NCBI GenBank assembly: GCA_008727115.1
Contig: CP044131.1
Span: 2,232,001 to 2,296,000, forward strand
Direction of reading: 5' to 3'
DNA length: 64,000 nucleotides
Origin: Comamonas testosteroni
Lineage (GTDB): Bacteria; Pseudomonadota; Gammaproteobacteria; Burkholderiales; Burkholderiaceae_C
Shown: positions 8,572 through 16,686 of the stretch, one piece after another
How the letters are laid out: every line of letters begins with the position of its first letter
Numbering within the stretch: the stretch's first letter is position 1
The notes under the pieces: generated by a model
Seen by the model: the letters and a program-made list of their open reading frames with translations, nothing else
What the model was told of the DNA's origin: nothing
Database searches by the model: none
Made by a program: the position numbers and the translations under genes

Positions 8572-9738
8572 ATGAACTTTGAACTCAGCCAAGATCAGCA
8601 GGCCTTTGCCGACACGGCCCGAGCATTTGCGCAGGCAGAACTAGCCCCCCATGCTGCGCAGTGGGATCGCGAAGCGCACTTTCCCCGCGAAGCCATTGCC
8701 AAGGCGGGCGAGCTGGGCTTTTGCGGCTTGTATGCACCTGAGAGCGCAGGCGGCCTGGCCCTGCCGCGTCTCGATGCCACGCTGGTGTTCGAAGAGTTGG
8801 CTGCCGTCGATCCATCGACCACCGCCTTTATCACCATCCACAATATGGCGACCTGGATGCTGGGCACCTGGGCCACCGGTGCCGTACGCGAGCAATGGGG
8901 CGAGCAACTGACCAGCGGGCAGAAGCTCGCCAGCTATGCGCTGACCGAGCCCGGTGCAGGCTCGGATGCTGCCTCGCTCAAGACCCGGGCCGAGCTGGCG
9001 GGCAACGAATACATCATCAACGGCAGCAAAGCCTTTATCAGCGGCGCGGGCAGCACCGATGTGCTGGTGCTGATGGCAAGAACCGGAGACGCACAATCGG
9101 GCGCATCCGGCATCAGCGCCTTTGCCGTGCCCGCCAACGCAGAGGGCATCAGCTACGGCAAGAAGGAAGAAAAAATGGGCTGGAACAGCCAGCCCACGCG
9201 CGTCATCAATTTCGACAATGTGCGCATCCCCGCTAACCACCTGCTGGGCCAGGAAGGTGAAGGTTTCAAGATTGCGATGAAGGGCTTGGACGGCGGCCGC
9301 ATCAATATCGCCACCTGCTCCGTCGGCGCGGCGCAAGGTGCGCTGACTCAGGCGCAGCAGTACATGCAGGAGCGCAAACAGTTCGGCAAGCCCATTGCCA
9401 GCTTTCAGGCCCTGCAGTTCAAGCTGGCCGATATGGCCACCGAGCTGGTCGCCGCCCGCCAGATGGTGCGGCTGGCTGCCTCCAAACTGGACGCCGGTGC
9501 GCGCGATGCGTCCACCTACTGCGCCATGGCCAAGCGTTTCGCCACGGATGCAGGCTTTGCCGTCTGCAACGAAGCGCTGCAAATCCACGGAGGCTATGGC
9601 TATCTGAACGACTTCCCGCTGGAGCGCCTGGTGCGCGACGCCCGCGTGCACCAGATTCTGGAAGGCACGAACGAGATCATGCGCGTCATCATCGCGCGGC
9701 GCATGCTGGATGGCGATGCATGTGACGCCATTCGCTGA
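8572..9738 (+). CDS. Acyl-CoA dehydrogenase, probable isobutyryl-CoA dehydrogenase
   Basis: A 388-residue FAD enzyme with the acyl-CoA dehydrogenase signatures YALTEPGAGSDAASL (about residues 122-136) and QIHGGYGYLNDFPLERLVRDAR near the C-terminus. The catalytic Glu falls in LEGTNEIMRVIIARR. An AGGAGATATGAG ribosome-binding site precedes ATG 8572. Its position between mmsA and mmsB points to isobutyryl-CoA to methacrylyl-CoA in valine degradation; short branched-chain acyl-CoA dehydrogenases are very similar, so the exact substrate is inferred from context. Confidence 0.88.
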   Translation: MNFELSQDQQAFADTARAFAQAELAPHAAQWDREAHFPREAIAKAGELGFCGLYAPESAGGLALPRLDATLVFEELAAVDPSTTAFITIHNMATWMLGTWATGAVREQWGEQLTSGQKLASYALTEPGAGSDAASLKTRAELAGNEYIINGSKAFISGAGSTDVLVLMARTGDAQSGASGISAFAVPANAEGISYGKKEEKMGWNSQPTRVINFDNVRIPANHLLGQEGEGFKIAMKGLDGGRINIATCSVGAAQGALTQAQQYMQERKQFGKPIASFQALQFKLADMATELVAARQMVRLAASKLDAGARDASTYCAMAKRFATDAGFAVCNEALQIHGGYGYLNDFPLERLVRDARVHQILEGTNEIMRVIIARRMLDGDACDAIR

Positions 9739-9758
9739 AATTGCCTGAAACAGATCCC

Positions 9759-10268
9759 ATGCCCGCCCGCCCCATCTCCCCCGAAACTCTGCAGCTCATT
9801 GATGCCGTGCGCGAAGCGCTGGCCCAGCATGCGCCTGCCGCGGAAGTGGAGGAAAAGTCCATGTTTGGCTGCCTGGTGTTCATGGTCAACGGCAAGATGT
9901 GCCTGGGTGTGGAGGACGACGAGCTGCTGGTGCGTCTGCCGCCGGACACGCATGACGCCGTAGCCGAAACGCCGGGCCTGCGCCCGCTGTCGCTGCGCGG
10001 TGGCATGCAGGGATATTTTCTGGTCTCGCCCACAGCCTATGCCACACGTGCGGCCTGGAATCACTGGGTGCAGGCGGCGCTGGATTTCAACCCGCAGGCA
10101 AGGGCAACGCCCAAGCGTAAATCGGCCCGCAAGCCAGAAACAGAAGACAAGTCCGCCAAAGACTCTCAAAACAGAAGCACGCAGCGAACGCCAGACAAGG
10201 GCAAAGAACCAAAAACATTGAAAGATCCGCGCCCGTGCAAAGTCCATCCCATCTTTGGCAGCGAGTAG
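9759..10268 (+). CDS. TfoX N-terminal domain protein with basic tail
   Basis: A protein of about 169 residues. Its first ~110 residues match the TfoX N-terminal/YjbR-like fold: a helix followed by EKSMFGCLVFMVNGKMCLGVEDDELLVRLPP, and GMQGYFLVSPTAY. The remaining ~60 residues are Lys/Arg-rich low-complexity sequence. Full TfoX regulates competence, but stand-alone N-domain proteins have no assigned role. I prefer ATG 9759 to the in-frame TTG 9741. It starts 21 bp after the acyl-CoA dehydrogenase stop, so co-transcription is likely. Confidence 0.7.
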   Translation: MPARPISPETLQLIDAVREALAQHAPAAEVEEKSMFGCLVFMVNGKMCLGVEDDELLVRLPPDTHDAVAETPGLRPLSLRGGMQGYFLVSPTAYATRAAWNHWVQAALDFNPQARATPKRKSARKPETEDKSAKDSQNRSTQRTPDKGKEPKTLKDPRPCKVHPIFGSE

Positions 10269-10304
10269 CGAACCATCGCGCAGACCTCAAACAGGAGCAG
10301 CCCC

Positions 10305-10724
10305 ATGGCAGTGAGCATTGTTCAGCTAGGCAGCGACCGCGCACCCGGTGAAGGCTTGCGCATTGGCACGGTGCGCCGCCCGCCGCGTGGCGTGCCCAAG
10401 GCGGAATTTGCCAGCCGCAATTTCTACGATGTCTGGTATCCCGAGCTCTCGCCCGAGGTGGAGCTGATGCACCAGGCTCTGCAAAGCATCAAGCTGCGGG
10501 TCAGTGACCAGACGGCCGAGGCCGACAAGCTCTGGAAGCAGTTTGAAAAACAGTTCCGCAAGCAGATGTCAGAACCGGCTGCACAGCACACGTTAAAACT
10601 GCTGGCGGCGCTATCGCACAGCAGCGCTTTTTCGCTGGGCTGCTATTGCGAGGACGAAGCGCATTGCCACCGCAGCATCTTGCGCAGCCTGCTGCAAGAG
10701 CAAGGCGCGGCCATCAAAAGTTAA
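10305..10724 (+). CDS. DUF488 family protein
   Basis: This 139-residue protein has the DUF488 pattern: IGTVRRPPRGVPKAEFA, NFYDVWYPELSPEVEL, and the cysteine-containing LGCYCEDEAHCHRSIL motif near the C-terminus, where the family has its conserved C-H-R residues. The biochemical role of DUF488 is unknown. A CAGGAG ribosome-binding site lies 8 nt before ATG 10305. It sits between the TfoX-like gene and mmsB. Confidence 0.82.
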   Translation: MAVSIVQLGSDRAPGEGLRIGTVRRPPRGVPKAEFASRNFYDVWYPELSPEVELMHQALQSIKLRVSDQTAEADKLWKQFEKQFRKQMSEPAAQHTLKLLAALSHSSAFSLGCYCEDEAHCHRSILRSLLQEQGAAIKS

Positions 10725-10726
10725 GT

Positions 10727-10778
10727 CAAATCCATCGAAAACGCTTACCCATCAAGCGCAAGCAGCTATCAAATCAGA
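10727..10778 (+). repeat. Copy of the ~45-nt dispersed repeat
   Basis: Reads ACGCTTACCCATCAAGCGCA followed by AGCAGCTATCAAA. This is one of the best-preserved copies, with the CGCTT-N6-AAGCG stem intact. It fills the gap between the DUF488 stop and the mmsB ribosome-binding site. Confidence 0.75.
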
Positions 10779-10799
10779 TAAACCACAAGGAGACAAAGC

Positions 10800-11696
10800 A
10801 TGCAGATCGCATTTATCGGCCTCGGCAATATGGGCGCCCCCATGGCTATCAATCTGGTCAAGGCGGGGCACAGCGTCAAGGCGTTTGACCTCAGCGCCGA
10901 TGCGCTGGCGCGCGTGAAGGCCGAAGGCGGCCAGACCGCCAGCAGCGCACAAGATGCCGTTCAAGGCGCTGAAGTGGTGATTTCCATGCTGCCCGCCAGC
11001 CAGCATGTGCAAGCCCTGTATCTGGGCAAGGACGGTGCGCCCGGCCTGCTGGCCAGCATCGCCAAGGGGGCGCTGATTATCGACAGCTCCACCATTGCCG
11101 CTGCCACCAGCCAGCAAGTGGCCAAGGCCGCAGCGGCTGCAGGCATGGGCTTTATCGATGCCCCCGTCTCCGGCGGCACGGGCGGCGCCATTGCAGGCAC
11201 GCTGACCTTTATGGTGGGCGGCTCGGACGCCGATCTGGAACGTGCCCGCCCGCTGCTGGAGAAGATGGGCAAAAACATCTTCCACGCCGGTGATGTGGGC
11301 GCGGGCCAGACGGCCAAGATCTGCAACAACATGCTGCTGGGCATTTTGATGATTGGCACCAGCGAAGCCATTGCTCTGGGCGTGGCCAACGGGCTGGACC
11401 CCAAGGTGCTGAGCGAAATCATGCGCCGCAGCTCCGGCGGCAACTGGGCGCTGGAGGTTTACAACCCTTTCCCCGGCGTGCAGGAAACCAGCGCCGCCAC
11501 GCGCGGCTACACCGGCGGATTTGGCACGGATCTGATGCTCAAGGATCTGGGCCTGGCCCAGGAAAGCGCCATGAGCGTCAAGGCCAGCACCCCGCTGGGC
11601 GGCATGGCGCGCCAGATCTATGCGGCGCACAGCATTGCCGGCCACGGCCCGGAGGACTTTTCCAGCGTCATCAAGATGCTGCAAAAGCCTGCCTAA
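10800..11696 (+). CDS. mmsB: 3-hydroxyisobutyrate dehydrogenase
   Basis: A 298-residue NAD-dependent beta-hydroxyacid dehydrogenase that converts 3-hydroxyisobutyrate to methylmalonate semialdehyde, the substrate of MmsA. It begins with the Rossmann signature IAFIGLGNMGAPMAINLVKAG. The substrate block FIDAPVSGGTGGAIAGTL follows, then the catalytic Lys in GAGQTAKICNNMLLG and the FGTDLMLKDLGLA segment. AAGGAGACAAAGC precedes ATG 10800. Together with mmsA and the acyl-CoA dehydrogenase this supports valine catabolism to propionyl-CoA. Confidence 0.95.
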   Translation: MQIAFIGLGNMGAPMAINLVKAGHSVKAFDLSADALARVKAEGGQTASSAQDAVQGAEVVISMLPASQHVQALYLGKDGAPGLLASIAKGALIIDSSTIAAATSQQVAKAAAAAGMGFIDAPVSGGTGGAIAGTLTFMVGGSDADLERARPLLEKMGKNIFHAGDVGAGQTAKICNNMLLGILMIGTSEAIALGVANGLDPKVLSEIMRRSSGGNWALEVYNPFPGVQETSAATRGYTGGFGTDLMLKDLGLAQESAMSVKASTPLGGMARQIYAAHSIAGHGPEDFSSVIKMLQKPA

Positions 11697-11737
11697 ACTC
11701 CGCTACAGTGCTTTCCTAAGTCACTCAAGGCCGCGCC

Positions 11738-12025
11738 ATGCAATACCCTGTTCAGCACGAAGAAGCCCCATCCAAGGGCATGTTTCACATTGAAAAGAAT
11801 GGCCAGCGCGTGGCCGAGATGACCTACAGCCGTACCAATGCCACGATGATCATCATCGACCACACGGATGTGGATGAATCGCTGCGCGGCGAAGGCGTGG
11901 GCCGCCAGCTGCTGGATGCGCTGGTGGCCTGGGCGCGCAGCACTGGCACCAAGGTGCTGCCGCTGTGCCCATTTGCCAAAGCACAGTTCGGTAAGGACGC
12001 CAGCATTCGTGACGTGCTGGTTTAG
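11738..12025 (+). CDS. Small GNAT-like N-acetyltransferase
   Basis: This 95-residue protein matches the short YjdJ-type GNAT family: GMFHIEKNGQRVAEMTYSR, an IIIDHTDVDESLRGEGVGRQLLDALV acetyl-CoA-binding segment (R-G-E-G-V-G), and VLPLCPFAKAQF near the C-terminus. Substrates of these mini-GNATs are unknown. The stop codon coincides with the edge of a ~130-bp repeat. Confidence 0.82.
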   Translation: MQYPVQHEEAPSKGMFHIEKNGQRVAEMTYSRTNATMIIIDHTDVDESLRGEGVGRQLLDALVAWARSTGTKVLPLCPFAKAQFGKDASIRDVLV

Positions 12026-12150
12026 AGCCGCTAACACCACCCTTAATACGTCGTTGCTTCGCCTTGCCCTACGCTTGTACTGCCTGCGGCTTCGCGCCTC
12101 GCCTCAACCGCAAACCTGCGGTTTGCTGAGTGGTGTTAGTCGCTCTTAAA
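12023..12150 (-). repeat. ~130-bp dispersed repeat with terminal inverted repeats, copy 1
   Basis: On the minus strand this reads AGAGCGACTAACACCACT at one end and GGTGGTGTTAGCGGCTCT at the other. A conserved interior contains GGCGCGAAGCCGCAGGCAGT and GCAAGGCGAAGCAACGA. The same sequence recurs in the opposite orientation at 16030-16166. It has no coding capacity, and one end overlaps the GNAT stop codon. Confidence 0.75.
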
Positions 12151-12164
12151 GCACTCTTGCATTC

Positions 12165-12407
12165 ATGATTCTTGCCTCGGTTCTGCTGTCGCTGCTGTCC
12201 TTGCCACTGCTGTGGCTGGTGCTGCCTATTTTTGTCATGCCGCCTCTGGCGTTTTACTGCGGCTGGGTCGGCTTCAAACGCGCGGTACTGCAAGCGCCCG
12301 AGCCCGTAAGCGCGGTGATGCAAGTGCTTTACGCCCTGCCCATGGTGCTGGCCGTGGTGGCTCTGGTGCTGGAGCTGTGGATCATGAACACGGGCTACAA
12401 GGCTTGA
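12165..12407 (+). CDS. Small two-helix membrane protein of unknown function
   Basis: 80 residues with two strongly hydrophobic stretches (about residues 2-30 and 53-74) separated by a short basic loop (GFKRAVLQAPEP). The protein is therefore probably an inner-membrane hairpin. I do not recognise a family. The start ATG 12165 lies just after the 130-bp repeat, so the promoter, if separate, would be in or near the repeat. Confidence 0.55.
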   Translation: MILASVLLSLLSLPLLWLVLPIFVMPPLAFYCGWVGFKRAVLQAPEPVSAVMQVLYALPMVLAVVALVLELWIMNTGYKA

Positions 12408-12535
12408 GACAAGCTAGCACCTCGCAACAGCAGTCAACGTGACACATCCATCAGCGATTGTCATCAAACTGTGATTGAACTTGCACAGCAAGCGCAGGAC
12501 AATGGTGCGTTGTCGCTTGTGCAAGAGGTGTCGCC

Positions 12536-12868
12536 ATGGACCATATTCTCTCCATGCCCGCTCAGCCGCTGGATGTGGCGCCGTTTGGCCCCAGACTCAC
12601 GGGTGCGCGTTCCGCAGTTCTGTTCAAGGCCGAAGATCTGGAGGTCATCCGTATCGTGCTGCGCAAGGGCCAGGCCCTTCCGCCGCATCGCGTGGCGGGC
12701 AGCGTCAGCCTGCAGTGCCTGGAAGGCAGTCTGGAGGTGATGCTAGGCCAGAACCTTCACAAGCTGCAGCGCGATCAGCTCATTCATCTGCCCCGGGGTT
12801 TGCCACATGCGGTGCGTGCGCTGGAGGATTCCTCAGCCATTGTCACCATCGTGCTGTGCGGCGACTGA
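12536..12868 (+). CDS. Cupin-domain protein
   Basis: A 110-residue single cupin: LRKGQALPPHRVAGSVSLQCLEGSLEVMLG corresponds to motif 1 and DQLIHLPRGLPHAVRALEDSSAIVTIVL to motif 2. Motif 1 keeps one His only, so metal binding is uncertain. AAGAGGTG precedes ATG 12536. No pathway context is evident. Confidence 0.78.
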   Translation: MDHILSMPAQPLDVAPFGPRLTGARSAVLFKAEDLEVIRIVLRKGQALPPHRVAGSVSLQCLEGSLEVMLGQNLHKLQRDQLIHLPRGLPHAVRALEDSSAIVTIVLCGD

Positions 12869-12883
12869 GCGATTGAGAAAGTC

Positions 12884-13672
12884 TTAGCGCACAGGCAGAA
12901 ACTGCATGAAAGGCCCGGCAAGCAGGCCTTGTGCATAGCCGATGACGGAGCGCCGATAGCGCTCGGTGGTGTAGTCCGCCACCAGATCAAGGCGGCCAAT
13001 GATCTTGCCCATCTCGCGCTCAAAGCTCAGGTTTCGTTCCTCTTGCCCGATCTGGTTGGACAGCAGCAAGGGTTGGCCGTTGAGCGTCTTGCGCGAGTTG
13101 AGAATCCAGTTGGCAATCTCCAGATTGCGAGCGGCATTGAAGACATGCTGCGGATCCAGCCCATCAATCAGCGTGAACTGGGTACGCCCGCCATGCGAAG
13201 TGATCAGCATGTCGGCAGCGGCATAGACAAAGGCCGCTACCCTGTCCCCCTGAAACTCGGGCTGCAGTGCCAGCGACAAAGCAGCCACATCGCGCTTGTC
13301 CTGCAACTCGTGCCAGGGCTGGCGCTCCATGATGGCAATGCGCACATAGGCAATAGCCGCCTCACGACTGTCGGCCGTCTTTTTCCACTCTGCGGGGTTG
13401 CGGCGGTAGAGCTTGTCCATGATGACGAACAGGCTCTCCAGGTTCTCCTTCATGGCCAGCGTCGCCATGCGGTTGCTGTCGGACTGAACCAGCTCTCGCG
13501 AATGAAAGCTCTCACCCTGCACTTCGCCATGGTTTGTCGGTGCACTGGAGCATGCGCTCAGTCCACCACACAGCAGTGCCAGAGACAGCAAACCCCATGT
13601 CCCACGCGCTGCAAAGCATGCGTGAAAGCGGTGGCCGGCGGCGGCAAGGGGCAAGGCTCGTGCAGCTGTCAT
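12884..13672 (-). CDS. Predicted lipoprotein of unknown function
   Basis: A 262-residue protein whose N-terminus has a hydrophobic stretch ending in the lipobox LSAC (about residues 38-41), so lipidation and envelope anchoring are expected. The leader is long, and a shorter start within it is possible. The mature part is mostly helical with no recognised domain. Residues near FVYAAADMLITSHGGRTQF and LDPQHVFNAARNLEIANW look conserved-like, but I cannot name the family. It is convergent with the cupin gene. Confidence 0.7.
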   Translation of the reverse strand: MTAARALPLAAAGHRFHACFAARGTWGLLSLALLCGGLSACSSAPTNHGEVQGESFHSRELVQSDSNRMATLAMKENLESLFVIMDKLYRRNPAEWKKTADSREAAIAYVRIAIMERQPWHELQDKRDVAALSLALQPEFQGDRVAAFVYAAADMLITSHGGRTQFTLIDGLDPQHVFNAARNLEIANWILNSRKTLNGQPLLLSNQIGQEERNLSFEREMGKIIGRLDLVADYTTERYRRSVIGYAQGLLAGPFMQFLPVR

Positions 13673-13787
13673 GCTACAAACATAACAGCAGATCGCTGTC
13701 CGTCAACGCCATCAACGGTCCGCGATTGTGATCAATCGTGAATGAGGAGCGCTATAGCGGAGCACTCCGCTTTGGCGCTCTTTGTCG

Positions 13788-15257
13788 CTATCTGCGCAGT
13801 TGAGCGAGGATTTGCTCCAGCACCTTCCAGGGTGCCGCTTGGTCGGCCATGGCCACCGGCACGCGCAGCTTGCTACTGGTCGCCTGCTGGGGTGAGAACA
13901 GCAAGCCCGGCGCCAGCAGCAAGTTGCTCAGCGCGGCCTGCCGGGCCAGCACTTCGGTATCCACGCCGCAATCAACCCAGGCAAAGGTGCCCGCCACGGG
14001 CTCATGCTCGGCATGACAGCCCAGGGCTTCGAGTTTGCGCAGACAGCGGCTGCGCGCCCTGTCCACGCGCTCGCGCAGGCGATCCACATGCTTGCGGTAG
14101 GAGCCGTCGGCCAGGATGTGATGCACGATCTGCTCGGCCGGCAGCGAGGAAGTCAGCCCGGCCAGCAGCTTCATATCCGTGAGCCGGTGCACATACTCGG
14201 GCTTGGCGGCGATATAGCCCACGCGCAGCCCTCCCGACAAGGTCTTGGAATAGCCACCCACCAGAATCACGCGCTGCAGTCGGTCCATGGCCGCAAGCCG
14301 AAGCGGCATGACGCCCAGAAAGTCGGCATAGGTGTCGTCCTCCACCAGCAAGAAGTCGTGACGCTCGGCAATGCGCAGCACCTCGTGCGCCACGCCAGCA
14401 GACAGGCTCAGACCGGTGGGGTTGTGGACCGCCGTATTGAGGATGAAGAGCTTGGGCTGATGGGCCTGCGCCAGCGACTGCAGCGCCTGCACATCGGGGC
14501 CGCCGGGCAGGCGCGGCACGCCTACGACATTCACGCCCATGTATTTGAGCCGGCCAAAGATCAGAAACCAGGCCGGGTCTTCGACCAGCACGGTATCGCC
14601 AGGCCGCAAAAAGCAGCGCACGATCAGATCCAGCCCCTGCGTCACGCCACCTACCGTCATCATGTTCAGTTCGGGATGCGCAGGCACCTCCTGCACCTGC
14701 AACCAGGAAGCAATGTGCTGGCGCAGCGGCACAAAACCTTGCGGCAAACCGTAGCTGAGCAAGCCCTGCTCGGCCCGTGCGCCTTGGCGGGTAATGGCAC
14801 GCATGGCACCGGTGATCAGACCTTGATCCATCCAGCTCGCTGGCAAGCAGCCCGCACTGCCTGTGCCATCGCCATCCTCGCGAAAGATGCCACGTAGCAA
14901 ATAGGCCGTATCAAACTCCACCGCCTGGGCTGCTGCAGCTTCAGCCACGGCGGGTGCAGTGACCTGGCGCTGGGCTGTGACATAAAAGCCGCTGCCTCGG
15001 CGCGACTGAATCAGTCCTTTGGCGGCCAAGCGGTCATAGGCCTGTACCACCGTATCGCGACTGACGCCCGCGCTCTGCGCCAGCGCTCGCACGGAAGGCA
15101 GACGCGCCCCTGCACGCAAGCCATGGTTGCGCACCAGCGTGCCGAAGTATTCAACCAGTTGCTCGACCAGCCCTACAGAGCTGGAACGCACAGGCTGCCA
15201 GCCCAGACTGTCTGCGCAGGCACTGGAAAAAGAGGGTTGCGATGAGGTATCGAGCAT
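13788..15257 (-). CDS. MocR-type GntR/aminotransferase-fold regulator
   Basis: About 489 residues. The first ~75 form a GntR winged helix (LRAGARLPSVRALAQSAGVSRDTVVQAYDRLAAKGLI). The rest is a fold-type I aminotransferase-like domain that should bind pyridoxal phosphate, with the Lys in GGYSKTLSGGLRVGYI. This is the PdxR/GabR (MocR) architecture. The start is uncertain; ATG 15257 fits the family, but in-frame codons reach 15329. It is divergent from a LysE-type exporter with a direct-repeat operator between them, so it probably regulates that exporter. Confidence 0.88.
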   Translation of the reverse strand: MLDTSSQPSFSSACADSLGWQPVRSSSVGLVEQLVEYFGTLVRNHGLRAGARLPSVRALAQSAGVSRDTVVQAYDRLAAKGLIQSRRGSGFYVTAQRQVTAPAVAEAAAAQAVEFDTAYLLRGIFREDGDGTGSAGCLPASWMDQGLITGAMRAITRQGARAEQGLLSYGLPQGFVPLRQHIASWLQVQEVPAHPELNMMTVGGVTQGLDLIVRCFLRPGDTVLVEDPAWFLIFGRLKYMGVNVVGVPRLPGGPDVQALQSLAQAHQPKLFILNTAVHNPTGLSLSAGVAHEVLRIAERHDFLLVEDDTYADFLGVMPLRLAAMDRLQRVILVGGYSKTLSGGLRVGYIAAKPEYVHRLTDMKLLAGLTSSLPAEQIVHHILADGSYRKHVDRLRERVDRARSRCLRKLEALGCHAEHEPVAGTFAWVDCGVDTEVLARQAALSNLLLAPGLLFSPQQATSSKLRVPVAMADQAAPWKVLEQILAQLRR

Positions 15258-15332
15258 GTGATGAAGGCTGAGGGCCTCTCCAACTGTCCGGGTCATACAA
15301 GCAGGCCAGCTCATGAACTGGCATGGCAAAGT

Positions 15333-15351
15333 GTACTGATACTGTACTGAT
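15333..15351. promoter_or_regulatory. Direct-repeat operator between MocR and LysE-type genes
   Basis: GTACTGAT occurs twice in the same direction (15333-15340 and 15344-15351), giving an 11-bp period. MocR regulators are known to bind direct repeats on one DNA face in divergent promoters, which matches this position. Confidence 0.7.
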
Positions 15352-15415
15352 TGACGAGCTTAGCATTGAACCCAGTTTCACCTCAATGTCTGAGCCCATC
15401 TGCCAGCGAACACCC

Positions 15416-16033
15416 ATGACTCTGCTGCCCCAGTCCCTGTCCTTTGTTCTGCCACTGGCCATGTTTGCCTTTGTCAGCTCCGTCACGCCCGGCCCTAACA
15501 ATGTGATGCTGACCGCATCGGGAGCCACCTTTGGCTACCGCCGCAGCGTGCCGCACATGCTCGGCATCTGCCTCGGTGTGGTCGTCATGGTGCTGCTCAT
15601 CGGCGCAGGGCTGGGCAAGCTGTTCGAGACTGAGCCACGCATCTACACCTTGCTCAAATATGTGGGTGCGGCCTATCTGATCTGGCTGGCCTGGAAAATC
15701 GCCAGAGCAGGCAATGTCGATCAGGGGCAATCGGGCAGTCGCCCGTTCAGCTTCTGGCAGGCTGCAGCATTTCAGTGGGTCAACCCCAAGGCCTGGATCA
15801 TGGCCGTGGGCGTGGTTGCGACCTACACACCGCGCGAAGGTTTTTTTGTCAATCTGATGCTGTCGGCCCTGGTTCTGGGACTGGTCAACTACCCCAGCAT
15901 CAGCGTCTGGACGCTGTTTGGCAGCACCGTGGGCCGCGCCCTTCGCACTCCACAAGCGCTTCGCACCTTCAACGGCGTCATGGCAGGCCTGCTGCTGCTG
16001 TCACTGGTACCTATTTTTGCCGAGCATATTTAG
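15416..16033 (+). CDS. LysE/RhtB-family amino-acid exporter
   Basis: About 205 residues with five or six membrane segments. It starts LSFVLPLAMFAFVSSVTPGPNNVML, which carries the family hallmark TPGPNN. Further conserved pieces are GATFGYRRSVPHMLGICLG, KYVGAAYLIWLAWKIA and FQWVNPKAWIMA. These inner-membrane proteins export amino acids or related metabolites using the proton gradient. The substrate is not predictable. I chose ATG 15416 because longer in-frame starts would cover the operator. Its stop overlaps the second 130-bp repeat. Confidence 0.9.
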   Translation: MTLLPQSLSFVLPLAMFAFVSSVTPGPNNVMLTASGATFGYRRSVPHMLGICLGVVVMVLLIGAGLGKLFETEPRIYTLLKYVGAAYLIWLAWKIARAGNVDQGQSGSRPFSFWQAAAFQWVNPKAWIMAVGVVATYTPREGFFVNLMLSALVLGLVNYPSISVWTLFGSTVGRALRTPQALRTFNGVMAGLLLLSLVPIFAEHI

Positions 16034-16166
16034 AGCGGCTAACACCACCCAGCCAATCGAAGACTTGCGGTTGAGAAGAGGCGCGAAGCCGCAGGCAGTA
16101 CCAAAGTACGGCAAGGCGAAGCAACGATGTATCAAGGGTTGTGTTCAAGGGTCTTAAGCGCTCTAG
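16030..16166 (+). repeat. ~130-bp dispersed repeat with terminal inverted repeats, copy 2
   Basis: Begins TAGAGCGGCTAACACCACCC at the LysE-type stop codon, contains GGCGCGAAGCCGCAGGCAGT and GCAAGGCGAAGCAACGATG, and ends with a degenerate inverted end (GTCTTAAGCGCTCTA). It is the same family as 12023-12150, in the opposite orientation. Confidence 0.75.
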
Positions 16167-16176
16167 ACTTCAGGGC

Positions 16177-16686
16177 ATGCACTACGCCATACGCCCACTT
16201 GAAGAACGCGACCTACCCAACTATCGAGCCCTGCGCCTGCAGGCGCTTACCGAATGCCCGACAGCATTCGGAGCAACGCCCGAAAGCGAGCTGGCTCTCA
16301 GTGATGCACAGATTCTGAGCTGCTTTGGCGACACTGGAGGTCGGGCCATGTGGGGTGGCTTTGACGACAGCGGCCAGCTTTTCGGCTTTCTGGGCTTGTA
16401 TTGCGACCAGGGCGAGAAGGTGGCGCACAAAGGTCACCTCTTTGCCATGTACGTCACCCAGCAGGCCCGCGGCCAAGGTCTGGCGCGCAAGCTCCTGCAA
16501 ACCGCCACGGCCTATGGCCGGTCACTGAAACTGCGACAACTCTTGCTCAGCTGCAATGCCCGCAATCACAATGCGCTGCGCCTATATGAGCAATCCGGTT
16601 TTAGCCGCTACGGGCTGGAACCTGCAGCGCTTTGCATTGCAGGTCATTTCTTCGATGAGGTGCTGATGGTGCAGGAGCTTGCCTAG
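16177..16686 (+). CDS. GNAT-family N-acetyltransferase
   Basis: 169 residues reading HYAIRPLEERDLPNYRALRLQAL at the start, with the acetyl-CoA site MYVTQQARGQGLARKLLQTA and the C-terminal NHNALRLYEQSGF block typical of GNATs. Start ATG 16177 is preferred over the upstream in-frame ATG inside the repeat. The acceptor substrate is unknown. Its TAG stop overlaps the selU stop tail-to-tail. Confidence 0.85.
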   Translation: MHYAIRPLEERDLPNYRALRLQALTECPTAFGATPESELALSDAQILSCFGDTGGRAMWGGFDDSGQLFGFLGLYCDQGEKVAHKGHLFAMYVTQQARGQGLARKLLQTATAYGRSLKLRQLLLSCNARNHNALRLYEQSGFSRYGLEPAALCIAGHFFDEVLMVQELA

